From the NCBI GenBank assembly GCA_964655245.1, contig CAZZLQ010000039.1, positions 1-23,043 of the forward strand: a stretch of 23,043 nt of DNA, written 5' to 3'. This stretch comes from JBEIHI01 sp964655245. GTDB lineage: Bacteria; Bdellovibrionota; UBA2394. The translations under genes and the position numbers were made by a program. The notes beneath the pieces were generated by a model that saw only the letters and a list, made by a program, of their open reading frames with translations, had not been told where the DNA came from and made no database searches. Shown in pieces: positions 7,717 through 15,179 of the stretch (the stretch's first letter is position 1; each line of letters opens with the position of its first letter).

Positions 7717-9441
7717 TTACCCCTCACTCATCCACGATCGAATCACTTTTACGGCATCATTCGAGTTCTGTCTAATAAGCTCCTCAGTCTGAATCTTCGC
7801 TGCCTTCAATCTGAGCTTTTCTTCGGACGTCACCGGCGTTTCAATCGTAATGGATGGTGTTGTTTCTACAAAGTTGATCTCGCCACCTTGCCGCCTTTGA
7901 ACCTCGGGGAGCTGCTTCGCTATCTGCTCCTGCTTTTCCGCCACCGCTGAATCATTTCGCCGGACAATCTGAACTTGTCCTGCAGCAGGAAGAGCTTCAG
8001 CAATTCGTCCAGCCTGCTGTCCTATGATGTTGGCATAGGCGACCTCAATCGGAGGAGCGTATGAATTCACAATTCTAACGAGCATCAGGAAAATAATTCC
8101 AAGAATGAGCGCGAGAGCCACGGTTTTTCCATGATCAAGCATGAACATTTTCCACTGATTTGATGCCGAGGCATTCACAAACTGTTCCTGAGGAACATCA
8201 GAGATCTCAATCTGTTTAAACTGCATGTTCTCTACCTTGACCTTGTCGCCACGAGCCTCGTCAAATCCAACAGCTTTTTTAACAAGATCTTCAATCTTCT
8301 TGAGCTCATCCTCACTTCGAGGTGCATAGTCCTGAGTCCCGTCTTCTTTGGCAGTGTATTTGCCATCAACCAAAACGGCGACACTGAGGTTTTTGATTGT
8401 TCCAACTGGCTCCAAAATCTTTTGAGTTGTTTTGGAAACAACATATGTTGCGGTCGTTTCAGTTCGCTTAGAAGATTCTGAAGAAGATCCGCTGCCCGAA
8501 CTTCCGCCTCCAGGAAGATTGCTCGCCGATCCAGGAACGCCCCCAGAGGAACCCGTTGACCCCGTGGATTGCTCGGTCGTCGTATTCTCAGCGAGTGCCA
8601 CTCGGCTTTCTGGATCGATCTGTTCGACAGTTCTTTCAATTTGTTGAAGATTGAGATTAGCGGAAACCTTCACTGAGATTCCGTTGGAGCCTACAATACG
8701 CTCAAGCAAGTCTCTCACTTGGCTTTCAAGACGGCCTTCCACGCTGGACTGAATCTCCATGCCCTTGGCAGACATGATCGAACTGCTATCCTTGGAACCC
8801 TGAAACAGAATGTTTCCATTCTGATCGATGATACTAACATTCGATTCCGTGAGCCCCTCCACACTGGTCACAATCAAATGAAGAATCCCCTTCACTTGCC
8901 CATCAGCAAGTTTTCGCCCCTTAGCCATATTCAAGGCCACGGAGGCAGAGGGCTGACGTTGATCCACTGCAAAGAGGGACTGCTCAGGAACAACAATATG
9001 TACACGAGCCTTTTCAACGCCATCGATCGCCATAATCGTTCGAGCAATCTCGCCCTGAGTTGCACGCATGTAATTGATGCGCTGCTGAAACTCCGTCTCA
9101 CCAAAGTTTTGCTTATCAAAGAGTTCAAAACCAACTCCACCGCCTTGGGGAAGACCTTCAGCTGAAAGAGTGTTTCTCAACTCAAGAACCTTATGGCCTG
9201 GGACAAGAATCGAATCGCCACGAAACTGAGCCTCAACATTCATTCCCTGAAGTCGCTCAGCGATCTTATTCTGATCGGTGAGGCTCAAATTTGTATAAAG
9301 ATATTGGTATCCTGAGAACTTTGTTTGCGCTGTGATCAAAAATCCTGCGACCACAGCACCAACCACGACCAACAAAAGGGAGAGCTTCCCGCTTGCTGGC
9401 AGCGTCTTGTACCAGGAACTGAAATTAAGAAGAAACTCCAT
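7717..9441 (-). CDS. fliF: Flagellar MS-ring protein FliF
   Basis: FliF builds the inner-membrane MS ring that houses the export apparatus and carries FliG. The 574-residue protein has a first membrane helix at about 19-38, then the periplasmic ring-building motifs (residues about 45-275). A Gly/Ser-rich low-complexity loop (about 300-330) and a second membrane helix (about 440-458, ALALILGIIFLMLVRI) follow. The cytoplasmic tail ends in EELIRQNSNDAVKVIRSWMSEG, the FliG-binding helix. Length and layout are typical. It lies between fliE and fliG, in the usual order. Confidence 0.97.
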   Translation of the reverse strand: MEFLLNFSSWYKTLPASGKLSLLLVVVGAVVAGFLITAQTKFSGYQYLYTNLSLTDQNKIAERLQGMNVEAQFRGDSILVPGHKVLELRNTLSAEGLPQGGGVGFELFDKQNFGETEFQQRINYMRATQGEIARTIMAIDGVEKARVHIVVPEQSLFAVDQRQPSASVALNMAKGRKLADGQVKGILHLIVTSVEGLTESNVSIIDQNGNILFQGSKDSSSIMSAKGMEIQSSVEGRLESQVRDLLERIVGSNGISVKVSANLNLQQIERTVEQIDPESRVALAENTTTEQSTGSTGSSGGVPGSASNLPGGGSSGSGSSSESSKRTETTATYVVSKTTQKILEPVGTIKNLSVAVLVDGKYTAKEDGTQDYAPRSEDELKKIEDLVKKAVGFDEARGDKVKVENMQFKQIEISDVPQEQFVNASASNQWKMFMLDHGKTVALALILGIIFLMLVRIVNSYAPPIEVAYANIIGQQAGRIAEALPAAGQVQIVRRNDSAVAEKQEQIAKQLPEVQRRQGGEINFVETTPSITIETPVTSEEKLRLKAAKIQTEELIRQNSNDAVKVIRSWMSEG

Positions 9442-9455
9442 ACTCCATCACCCCA

Positions 9456-9782
9456 CTAAATCGGCATCCGCATGACTTCTTGGTAGGCCTCCACAGCCTT
9501 GTTTCTTACCGTCACCATCATTCGCAAAGAGGTCTCGGCCATTTCCATCGCCAATACCGTTTCATGCAGATTTCTAGATTTGCCCGACGCGAAATCGATA
9601 GCAGCTTGATCTGCTGATTTCTGCATCTCATCAACTTGTTCGATCTTCTTGGTCAGCAAATCACCAAAGTCTTGGCTCGCTGGGGTCGTGTTCGAAGTCC
9701 CAACAGCTTTCTCGAGATCAGGCGAGAGCCTCACACCCTTTTGGGCCATCGATCCGTAAATTCCATATCCACCAATTTTCAT
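9456..9782 (-). CDS. fliE: Flagellar hook-basal body protein FliE
   Basis: FliE joins the MS ring to the proximal rod and is the first rod component exported. The 108-residue protein has a variable N-terminus and the conserved helical C-terminus with VLAMEMAETSLRMMVTVRNKAVEAYQEVMRM, ending directly after the family's terminal methionine-rich motif. Size matches the family. The gene starts six bases after the flgC stop. Confidence 0.95.
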   Translation of the reverse strand: MKIGGYGIYGSMAQKGVRLSPDLEKAVGTSNTTPASQDFGDLLTKKIEQVDEMQKSADQAAIDFASGKSRNLHETVLAMEMAETSLRMMVTVRNKAVEAYQEVMRMPI

Positions 9783-9788
9783 GATCTA

Positions 9789-10226
9789 TTATCCCTTCCC
9801 AATCTGCAGCACAGCATTGATCATTGATTTGGCAGCAGACATTGCTGAAACGTTTGCTTCATAGGCTCGTGAGGTCGCCATGATATCTGTCAGCTCGGTT
9901 ACCATGTTCACGTTAGGCATGGTGACATATCCATCCTTGTCAGCATCTGGATGTGTTGGATCGAAAACACGCATTCCAGGCTTTTGATCGGTCACAACTC
10001 CGTCAACTTTGACACCCGCCAGTTTTTTGGACTCACGATCCAGTGTCGAATCAAACTCGCTCGCTCGGATCTCCCTGAAGATCGGGTCTTTCCGCTGATA
10101 GGGCCCAGATCCATCTGCACTTCGAGTAGAATTGGCGTTCGCCAAGTTCGAGGACAAAACGTTGATTCTCGTTCGCTGAGCTGAGAGACCGGAAGCTGAG
10201 ATTTTAAGCGCTGTTATGAGATCCAT
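9789..10226 (-). CDS. flgC: Proximal rod protein FlgC
   Basis: FlgC is a proximal rod subunit. The 145-residue protein begins with the rod-type signature ALKISASGLSAQRTRINVLSSNLANANSTRS and continues with the Y-Q-R-K-DPIF motif. It ends in the helical MVTELTDIMATSRAYEANVSAMSAAKSMINAVLQIG segment that polymerises in the D0 core. There is no cleavable signal peptide, consistent with type III export. It starts ten bases after the flgB stop. Confidence 0.96.
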   Translation of the reverse strand: MDLITALKISASGLSAQRTRINVLSSNLANANSTRSADGSGPYQRKDPIFREIRASEFDSTLDRESKKLAGVKVDGVVTDQKPGMRVFDPTHPDADKDGYVTMPNVNMVTELTDIMATSRAYEANVSAMSAAKSMINAVLQIGKG

Positions 10227-10236
10227 TGTTCACTCC

Positions 10237-10587
10237 TTAGCTAATCACGCTCTTAATCATTCTCATTTTTCTCGCGAGAAACTCAGCTGCTGCGTTGTAC
10301 ATCAACGAGTTCTCTGCAAGTCCTGCCATTTGACGATCCAGGTCGACTGAATTGCCATCTTGGCGTGGGGTCACATCATCAATTGTTAGAACCTTGGCGC
10401 GCATACTATGAAGCCTGTCCGTCGAGCCGGATTTGGCGACCTCTTGAAGCTGATCTTCAAAGGCCACTTGTTGCGGGCGGTATCCCGGGGTCTCGGCGTT
10501 TGCGATGTTTCCTGCAATGGCGCCATGTCGCTTAAGTCGCATGGACATAGCTCTCGCAAGAATATCGACTGTGAAATCAGTTTTCAT
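10237..10587 (-). CDS. flgB: Proximal rod protein FlgB
   Basis: FlgB is a proximal rod subunit paired with FlgC. The 116-residue protein contains the conserved RHGAIAGNIANAETPGYRPQQVAFEDQL block (about 18-45) and the C-terminal LMYNAAAEFLARKMRMIKSVI helix. The ATG has a GGGAGG ribosome site eight bases upstream. It begins only 30 bases after the stop of the sigma-54 regulator gene. No separate promoter is visible in that gap, so read-through from the regulatory genes is likely unless a promoter lies inside the regulator gene. Confidence 0.95.
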   Translation of the reverse strand: MKTDFTVDILARAMSMRLKRHGAIAGNIANAETPGYRPQQVAFEDQLQEVAKSGSTDRLHSMRAKVLTIDDVTPRQDGNSVDLDRQMAGLAENSLMYNAAAEFLARKMRMIKSVIS

Positions 10588-10617
10588 AGATTTGCCCTCC
10601 CATAACTCTGCAAATAC

Positions 10618-12090
10618 TTAGCCAATTGGAAAACCGTGCTTTAAGCCTCCAAGCTCCGCGTCACCGCCAATGGGTGGGAGAAAATTGCCGATCCTTTCTT
10701 GCCCACCTGTTGCCGGGGAATAATCTGCTACTTCCGTTCCTGTATCTCTGTAGACCTTCAACTTGTGTCGAAGCGTTCTCAAACTCATCCCAAGTGCCTT
10801 GGCCGTATGAGTTCGATTTCCACCATGCGCTTCAAGCGCCTTGAGGATGATATCTTTCTCCATCTCTTTGATAGATTTGTTGGCCAACTCAGAGGTCGGA
10901 CTTGCCTCAACACTATCAAAGCGGCGAATGCTGACATCGACATCCATTCGGCTTTGATCAAACTCAAAATGCGACAAGGTCACTGTGCCCGTTTCAGCAA
11001 GAACTGCAGCTCGCTCAACAGCCCGCTCGAGCTCTCGAATATTTCCCGACCATCGTCGGTTTTGAAGAGCACGCACAACACCTTCGTCAAAGCTTAGGGT
11101 CCGACCTTGAATCTCAGATTGACGAGTCAGGAACTCCTCAGCGAGCAGACCAATATCTGCTTTCCGAGCGCGAAGAGGCGGCAGAACAAAGCGCACTCCA
11201 TAAAGTCGGAAATACAAATCCTCTCGAAACTTTCCTTCCCGAACCAGTCGCTCCAGGTTTCTGTTTGTCGTCGCAACAACTCGAACATCCACCTTCAGTG
11301 GCTTCTTACCACCCAATCGGTCGACCTCACCCTCTTGGAGAACACGCAGAAGCTTGGCCTGAAGAATAGGATCAAGCTCACCAATCTCGTCCAACAGAAG
11401 CGTTCCAGTATCAGCTTGCTCGAACCGACCAGCTTTTCGCTCAGTGGCGCCCGTGAACGCTCCTCGCTCAAAACCAAAAAGTTCGCTCTCTAGGAGACCG
11501 GCCGGCAGGGCTGCGCAGTTGATGGCAACCCAAGGCTTGTCCTGTCGAGCAGACCAATCATGAATCTGACGAGCCAAGAGCTCTTTACCAGTACCGGACT
11601 CACCCTCAATCAAAACAGGGACCGAGGATTTTGCTGCTCTTTCGGCTTTCTTGAGAGTCTGAATGAACTCTGGATCCTCTGTAATAATGCGAGCTACTGA
11701 GACAGCAGTCGGCTTGGGAGTGAATTCGATCATGATTCGCTCAAGGTCTCCCACACTGAAGGGCTTGCAGAGATAGTCATCAGCACCCATCTGCATCGCC
11801 TGGACAGCGTGATTAACACTTCCATAGCCCGTCATCAAAACAACTTTTGTTTGTGGATTGAGTCTCTTGACCTCGCGAACCACATCAAAGCCGGTCATTC
11901 CGGGCATGCGATAGTCACTAAGGACAAACGAGATATCTGGACTCTTCTTAAACTGCTGAATTGCCTTTTCACCAGACTCAGCGGTATCGACATCAAATCC
12001 GAGATGCTCAAGGCTTGCCTTAAGCCCATCTCGAATTCCAGGCTCATCATCCACAATCAATACTTTTTGATGCTCGAGAACATTAAGCAT
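10618..12090 (-). CDS. NtrC-family sigma-54 response regulator (FlgR/FleR-like)
   Basis: A 490-residue transcription activator with three domains. The receiver (about 8-120) has phospho-acceptor D59 in LSDYRMPGMTG and the conserved KP at 109-110. The AAA+ ATPase (about 135-365) has Walker A GESGTGKE at 163-170, GAFTGA at 210-215 for sigma-54 contact and Walker B LLLDE at about 231-235. A Fis-type helix-turn-helix follows near 412-445 (NRTHTAKALGMSLRTLRHKL). I chose the ATG at 12088-12090 because AGGAG sits seven bases upstream; the TTG two codons earlier is too close to it. It overlaps the kinase gene by eight bases, so they are cognate partners. By context it should switch on flagellar genes. 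A Gly/Pro-containing tail of about 40 residues follows the DNA-binding domain. Confidence 0.93.
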   Translation of the reverse strand: MLNVLEHQKVLIVDDEPGIRDGLKASLEHLGFDVDTAESGEKAIQQFKKSPDISFVLSDYRMPGMTGFDVVREVKRLNPQTKVVLMTGYGSVNHAVQAMQMGADDYLCKPFSVGDLERIMIEFTPKPTAVSVARIITEDPEFIQTLKKAERAAKSSVPVLIEGESGTGKELLARQIHDWSARQDKPWVAINCAALPAGLLESELFGFERGAFTGATERKAGRFEQADTGTLLLDEIGELDPILQAKLLRVLQEGEVDRLGGKKPLKVDVRVVATTNRNLERLVREGKFREDLYFRLYGVRFVLPPLRARKADIGLLAEEFLTRQSEIQGRTLSFDEGVVRALQNRRWSGNIRELERAVERAAVLAETGTVTLSHFEFDQSRMDVDVSIRRFDSVEASPTSELANKSIKEMEKDIILKALEAHGGNRTHTAKALGMSLRTLRHKLKVYRDTGTEVADYSPATGGQERIGNFLPPIGGDAELGGLKHGFPIG

Positions 12091-12811
12091 TTCCAAGCTC
12101 CTCTGAATCGTCAGAAATTATTTTAGCAATCTGCAAAGTTACCTTCGTTCCCTGACCCTCAGCAGACTCAAACTCGATTGAACCCTTATGCAGACTTGCA
12201 ATAGTCTTGCAAAACGCCAATCCGAGGCCATTGCCGTCGCTCTTTGTTGTAAAGAACGGCGTCCCAATCAGGCGCAAGACGTTGGCTGGAATTCCTTCGC
12301 CCGTATCTTGAACTTCAATCTGAGCGGTTTCGGTGGTTTCAGAGATGCGAATGGAAAGAAGACCGCCATGAGGCATTGCTTGAATAGAGTTCATCACGAG
12401 ATTCAGCAAGACTTGTTGCAGGAGCTCTTGGTCGCCCATACAAATCGGTTCACCTTCCCAGTGCGTTTGAACACGGACTGAGATTCCTGAAGCCGTCAGC
12501 CAAAATTGAACAGCGGAAAGCGTCGAATCAACGAGCTCTCTCACATGGATTCGCGTGGGGTGAAGCTCATATCGATGCGACAACCGTTGAACCTTCTCAA
12601 CGACAGACTCAAGACGATTGATGCTCTCGGAGATTCGCTCGAGCGAGCTTTGAGACGGACCTGTTCGATGAGCAAGATCAAGCTGGAGCCGAATGGCCTG
12701 CAGCGGATTGCGAATTTCATGCGCAAGGGTCGCTGCGAGCAAGCTCAAACCAAAATCAGCTTCGCTCTGCTTCATGACCTTCATCAAATCAGTTGATGAT
12801 TCGGATCCCAT
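12083..12811 (-). CDS. Soluble histidine kinase (FlgS/FleS-like)
   Basis: A 242-residue two-component kinase, partner of the adjacent sigma-54 regulator. The H-box has the phosphorylated His at 31 (ATLAHEIRNPLQAI). The ATPase domain shows the N-box (LLNLVMNSIQAM, Asn about 141), G1 DTGEG (169-173), F-box FFTTK (186-190) and G2 GNGLGL (193-198), all intact. Only about 25 residues precede the H-box region, and there is no PAS, GAF, HAMP or membrane segment, so input must come from a protein partner. Campylobacter FlgS is likewise soluble and reads the state of the flagellar export/rotor complex; a similar role here is inference. The ATG has GGAGG six bases upstream and overlaps the TPR gene by 23 bases. 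Confidence 0.92.
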   Translation of the reverse strand: MGSESSTDLMKVMKQSEADFGLSLLAATLAHEIRNPLQAIRLQLDLAHRTGPSQSSLERISESINRLESVVEKVQRLSHRYELHPTRIHVRELVDSTLSAVQFWLTASGISVRVQTHWEGEPICMGDQELLQQVLLNLVMNSIQAMPHGGLLSIRISETTETAQIEVQDTGEGIPANVLRLIGTPFFTTKSDGNGLGLAFCKTIASLHKGSIEFESAEGQGTKVTLQIAKIISDDSEELGNA

Positions 12812-15017
12812 ACTTTACCTCCATCTCCACGGTCTTGATGTAACTTTGTGCAGCCCGAGCCCATAAGTTATCCTGGCTCTCTGACTTGATCTCTTTGAAT
12901 ACGTCGAGTGCAGCCTTCTTATCCCCAAGCTCTAGAAGGCATTCGCCCATTCGAAATCGAGCATGCGATGCAAAAGGCTCTTGCTTCACAGTTCTCGCAA
13001 GTTCTCGATATGATTCAAGAGCTCGTACAAAGTCCTTCATATCAAAAAACGAATCGGCAATTCGAAATCTCGAAGTTTGAGCAAGAAACAGATCCTTCTC
13101 AGATACTTTTCGCTCTGAAGGAGGGCCTTCCTGGGAAGCCATGACTAAGGCAACATAGCGCTCATAAGCTTCAACTGCTCGCATCGGCAAAGCGAGGGAT
13201 TTTAAATGCTGCGCAATCTTCAAATAGAGCTCTCTCATTTCAAACTGCAAGGCAGGTTGAGCTGAAGCAATCTCCATTGCGGCTTCATAGTGCTTCACGG
13301 CCTTTTCCGGATTTTTAAGTGCTGTATACAAATCTCCCCAAAGGCGCTCGTACAGATGAGGATACTTTGTTTTGGGGTAGGCAAAGTTAAACCTTCTCAG
13401 ACGCTCCCCAGCCTTCTTCGTCTCACCTTGTGCAATCAGAAGATCCACAAGGCGAAGCAAGGCTTCCTGCCTGCCATCAGCGGTCTTTTCCAGATAGACC
13501 AGTCGTGTAAGAATGTCCGAGGCTTGATCGTAAAGCTCAAGTTTCTTCGCGGCTTCAGACAAAATCAAAAACACTTTGGGGTCTCGAAGGCTTTCTCGGC
13601 GCTCTTTGCTCATCGCCAGGTAGATGGCGAGACCTGCCATCGGATCGCCTCTCTCAACATATTCAACAATCTGTCGCTCAAGCGTTTTGACATATTCTGC
13701 CTCTGCCCACTTATGGTTTGAGGTTCCATTGTAACTTTCAATGACGTCTTCAAGATAGAGTTGAGCTTTGGCATAGGAACCAAAGAACAAAAGATAAGAG
13801 GCGAGTCTCTCCACTGCAAATGCAGCCAGTTCCTTTTGTCCAAGAGCCTCTGCCTCTTTGCGAGCATCAAGATAGAGCGTTTCATTTTCTCGGTGAGCAC
13901 GAACATCTCTCGTCAGAAAGAGTGCGTCAGCTCGGTTGATCATGGCAAAGCTTTGTGCGATTGAGCGCGTTGGATTATTGATCACTAACAGATACAACTG
14001 ATCAGCCGCTTTAAACTGACCTCTTTCAAAATACGTATCAGCCAGTCGGGCTAACAGCAGCGGGGACAGCGCATTCTGTGGAAACAAGTTGGCTAGGTCT
14101 TGAAAGAGTCGAGCGCTCTCATCGTACAAGCCATTCAGGAAAATCGTCTCAGCATAGTAGACTCGATCCAGAAAACGATCCTGACCTTCATACTCTTTCT
14201 TGAGCCGAAGCTTTTCGATCTCTTCGGAATGGTACTTCTCCAAGTTCTGATAAACAGCATAGGCACGATCAAACTCAGATTTCGCAAAGTGAATAAAGGC
14301 TTTCCGAAAAGCTGCATCAATGGCGGCTGTGCTTCTTGGAAAGGCTTCAATTAGATTACCAAATTCCAAACTCGCTTGAGCGAACTGAGCACGGCGGAAA
14401 GAGCCTTCACCTCGGATCAGAAAGTAGTAGGGCGCGAATTCTGTCTTTCCATATTCCCTTAGTCCTCGAGCGGTTGTCTCCTCGGCATCTTGGAAAAATC
14501 CAAGCTCCAGCTGGAGTAGTGAGATCTGGTAGAGAACCCGAGCATACTGATTGCTCAACGGATTCCTCCGAATGGCGTCCTGATAATCCTCAAGTGCCAG
14601 AGCCCAACGCTTCTCAGATGCCACCATTTGCACTTGATAGAGGAGGTCTGCACGAAGAAAAGCCAGCCACTCGCCTAAGCCATCTCGCCCTACGGCCTTC
14701 TGCAGCTTATCAAGAGCAACATAGGCTTCTTGAAAGGCCCCCGACTCTTGAAGCTTAAAAATTTTTGTCAGTCGGTCGTAAGCCACATCTTTATGAAACT
14801 CCATCGGGACATCGGAGAGTTCGAGGAACCTGGGCTTGAGCTCAATTGTGGGAGGCGGCAGAAAAGTCCCAAGGTTCGGCTTCTTCAATCGACTCGAGAA
14901 TGTCAGACGCTCGATATCAATCATCGGCTTTTGAGAAATCTGCGCGTGAGCAACCCAATGAAGGAAAAGCATCCAGCCAAAAAGAAGCACCACAGCAAAT
15001 GATCTGAGCCGTTTCAC
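12789..15017 (-). CDS. Exported TPR-repeat protein at head of flagellar operon (PflA-like?)
   Basis: A protein of about 742 residues made almost wholly of TPR-like helical pairs (for example VLYQISLLQLELGFFQDAEE, LARLADTYFERGQFKAADQLY, GDLYTALKNPEKAVKHYEAA and FRMGECLLELGDKKAALDVF). From the GTG at 15015-15017 it begins KRLRSF and a hydrophobic stretch ending HWVAHAQ. That is a classical Sec signal peptide with AHA cleavage, so the mature protein should be periplasmic. No ribosome site is evident. A TTG start at 15071 would lie upstream of the sigma-54 promoter. Its place ahead of the flagellar regulators suggests a flagellar role. Campylobacter PflA is a periplasmic TPR motor-disk protein of similar size, but I cannot show homology. 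It could also be a general scaffold protein. Confidence 0.8.
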   Translation of the reverse strand: MKRLRSFAVVLLFGWMLFLHWVAHAQISQKPMIDIERLTFSSRLKKPNLGTFLPPPTIELKPRFLELSDVPMEFHKDVAYDRLTKIFKLQESGAFQEAYVALDKLQKAVGRDGLGEWLAFLRADLLYQVQMVASEKRWALALEDYQDAIRRNPLSNQYARVLYQISLLQLELGFFQDAEETTARGLREYGKTEFAPYYFLIRGEGSFRRAQFAQASLEFGNLIEAFPRSTAAIDAAFRKAFIHFAKSEFDRAYAVYQNLEKYHSEEIEKLRLKKEYEGQDRFLDRVYYAETIFLNGLYDESARLFQDLANLFPQNALSPLLLARLADTYFERGQFKAADQLYLLVINNPTRSIAQSFAMINRADALFLTRDVRAHRENETLYLDARKEAEALGQKELAAFAVERLASYLLFFGSYAKAQLYLEDVIESYNGTSNHKWAEAEYVKTLERQIVEYVERGDPMAGLAIYLAMSKERRESLRDPKVFLILSEAAKKLELYDQASDILTRLVYLEKTADGRQEALLRLVDLLIAQGETKKAGERLRRFNFAYPKTKYPHLYERLWGDLYTALKNPEKAVKHYEAAMEIASAQPALQFEMRELYLKIAQHLKSLALPMRAVEAYERYVALVMASQEGPPSERKVSEKDLFLAQTSRFRIADSFFDMKDFVRALESYRELARTVKQEPFASHARFRMGECLLELGDKKAALDVFKEIKSESQDNLWARAAQSYIKTVEMEVKYGIRIIN

Positions 15018-15031
15018 CACACTGAGCACAA

Positions 15032-15047
15032 AGCAAGTCAAATGCCA
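15032..15047 (-). promoter_or_regulatory. Sigma-54 (-24/-12) promoter of the flagellar cluster
   Basis: The minus strand reads TGGCATTTGACTTGCT, preceded by C. The GG and GC doublets are separated by the required ten bases. It matches the consensus TGGCAC-N5-TTGCW except for the last base of the first block. Transcription should start near 15021, just before the TPR gene. The cluster encodes a sigma-54 activator with an intact GAFTGA loop, so positive autoregulation is plausible. Confidence 0.7.
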
Positions 15048-15107
15048 GGACTGCAAAAACAGGCTCGGCAAAAAAGCTCTTTCATCTCGGCAAGTTAATC
15101 TTTGGGC

Positions 15108-15157
15108 CTTGCTGCAAGCTTCACAGCGTCAAGACTCCACTTTGACAAAGCTTTGAC
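15108..15157. promoter_or_regulatory. Candidate activator (enhancer) sites upstream of the sigma-54 promoter
   Basis: This stretch lies about 60-125 bases upstream of the -24/-12 element, the usual distance for NtrC-type activators. It contains the palindrome CTTGCTGCAAG (15108-15118), a CTTTGAC direct repeat at 15140-15146 and 15151-15157 (11 bases, one helical turn, apart) and the ten-base palindrome CAAAGCTTTG (15146-15155). TTGACA at 15142-15147 could instead be a -35 box for mazG, although no good -10 follows. Function is inferred from position and symmetry only. Confidence 0.35.
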
Positions 15158-15179
15158 GATGAGGTGTTGTCGCTTTGGC

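Noticed and set aside
7081..7950. 289-residue open frame on the plus strand opposite fliG/fliF
   Set aside because: It lies wholly opposite two well-conserved flagellar genes and shows no family pattern or ribosome site. It is an antisense shadow, as are the other plus-strand frames between 4175 and 14900.
10588..10760. A separate sigma-54 promoter for flgB
   Set aside because: No GG-N10-GC element was found in the 30-base gap or the last part of the regulator gene. A GG near a GC there has a 14-base spacing.
12091..12096. TTG start two codons upstream for the sigma-54 regulator
   Set aside because: It is one base from the AGGAG site. The ATG at 12090 has ideal spacing.
15018..15071. TTG start at 15071 for the TPR protein
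   Set aside because: It would put the start upstream of the sigma-54 promoter and place a non-signal sequence before a clear signal peptide.
15102..15179. Upstream N-terminal extension of MazG
   Set aside because: The extra 26 residues match nothing in the family. The ATG at 15180 gives the usual MazG N-terminus and length.
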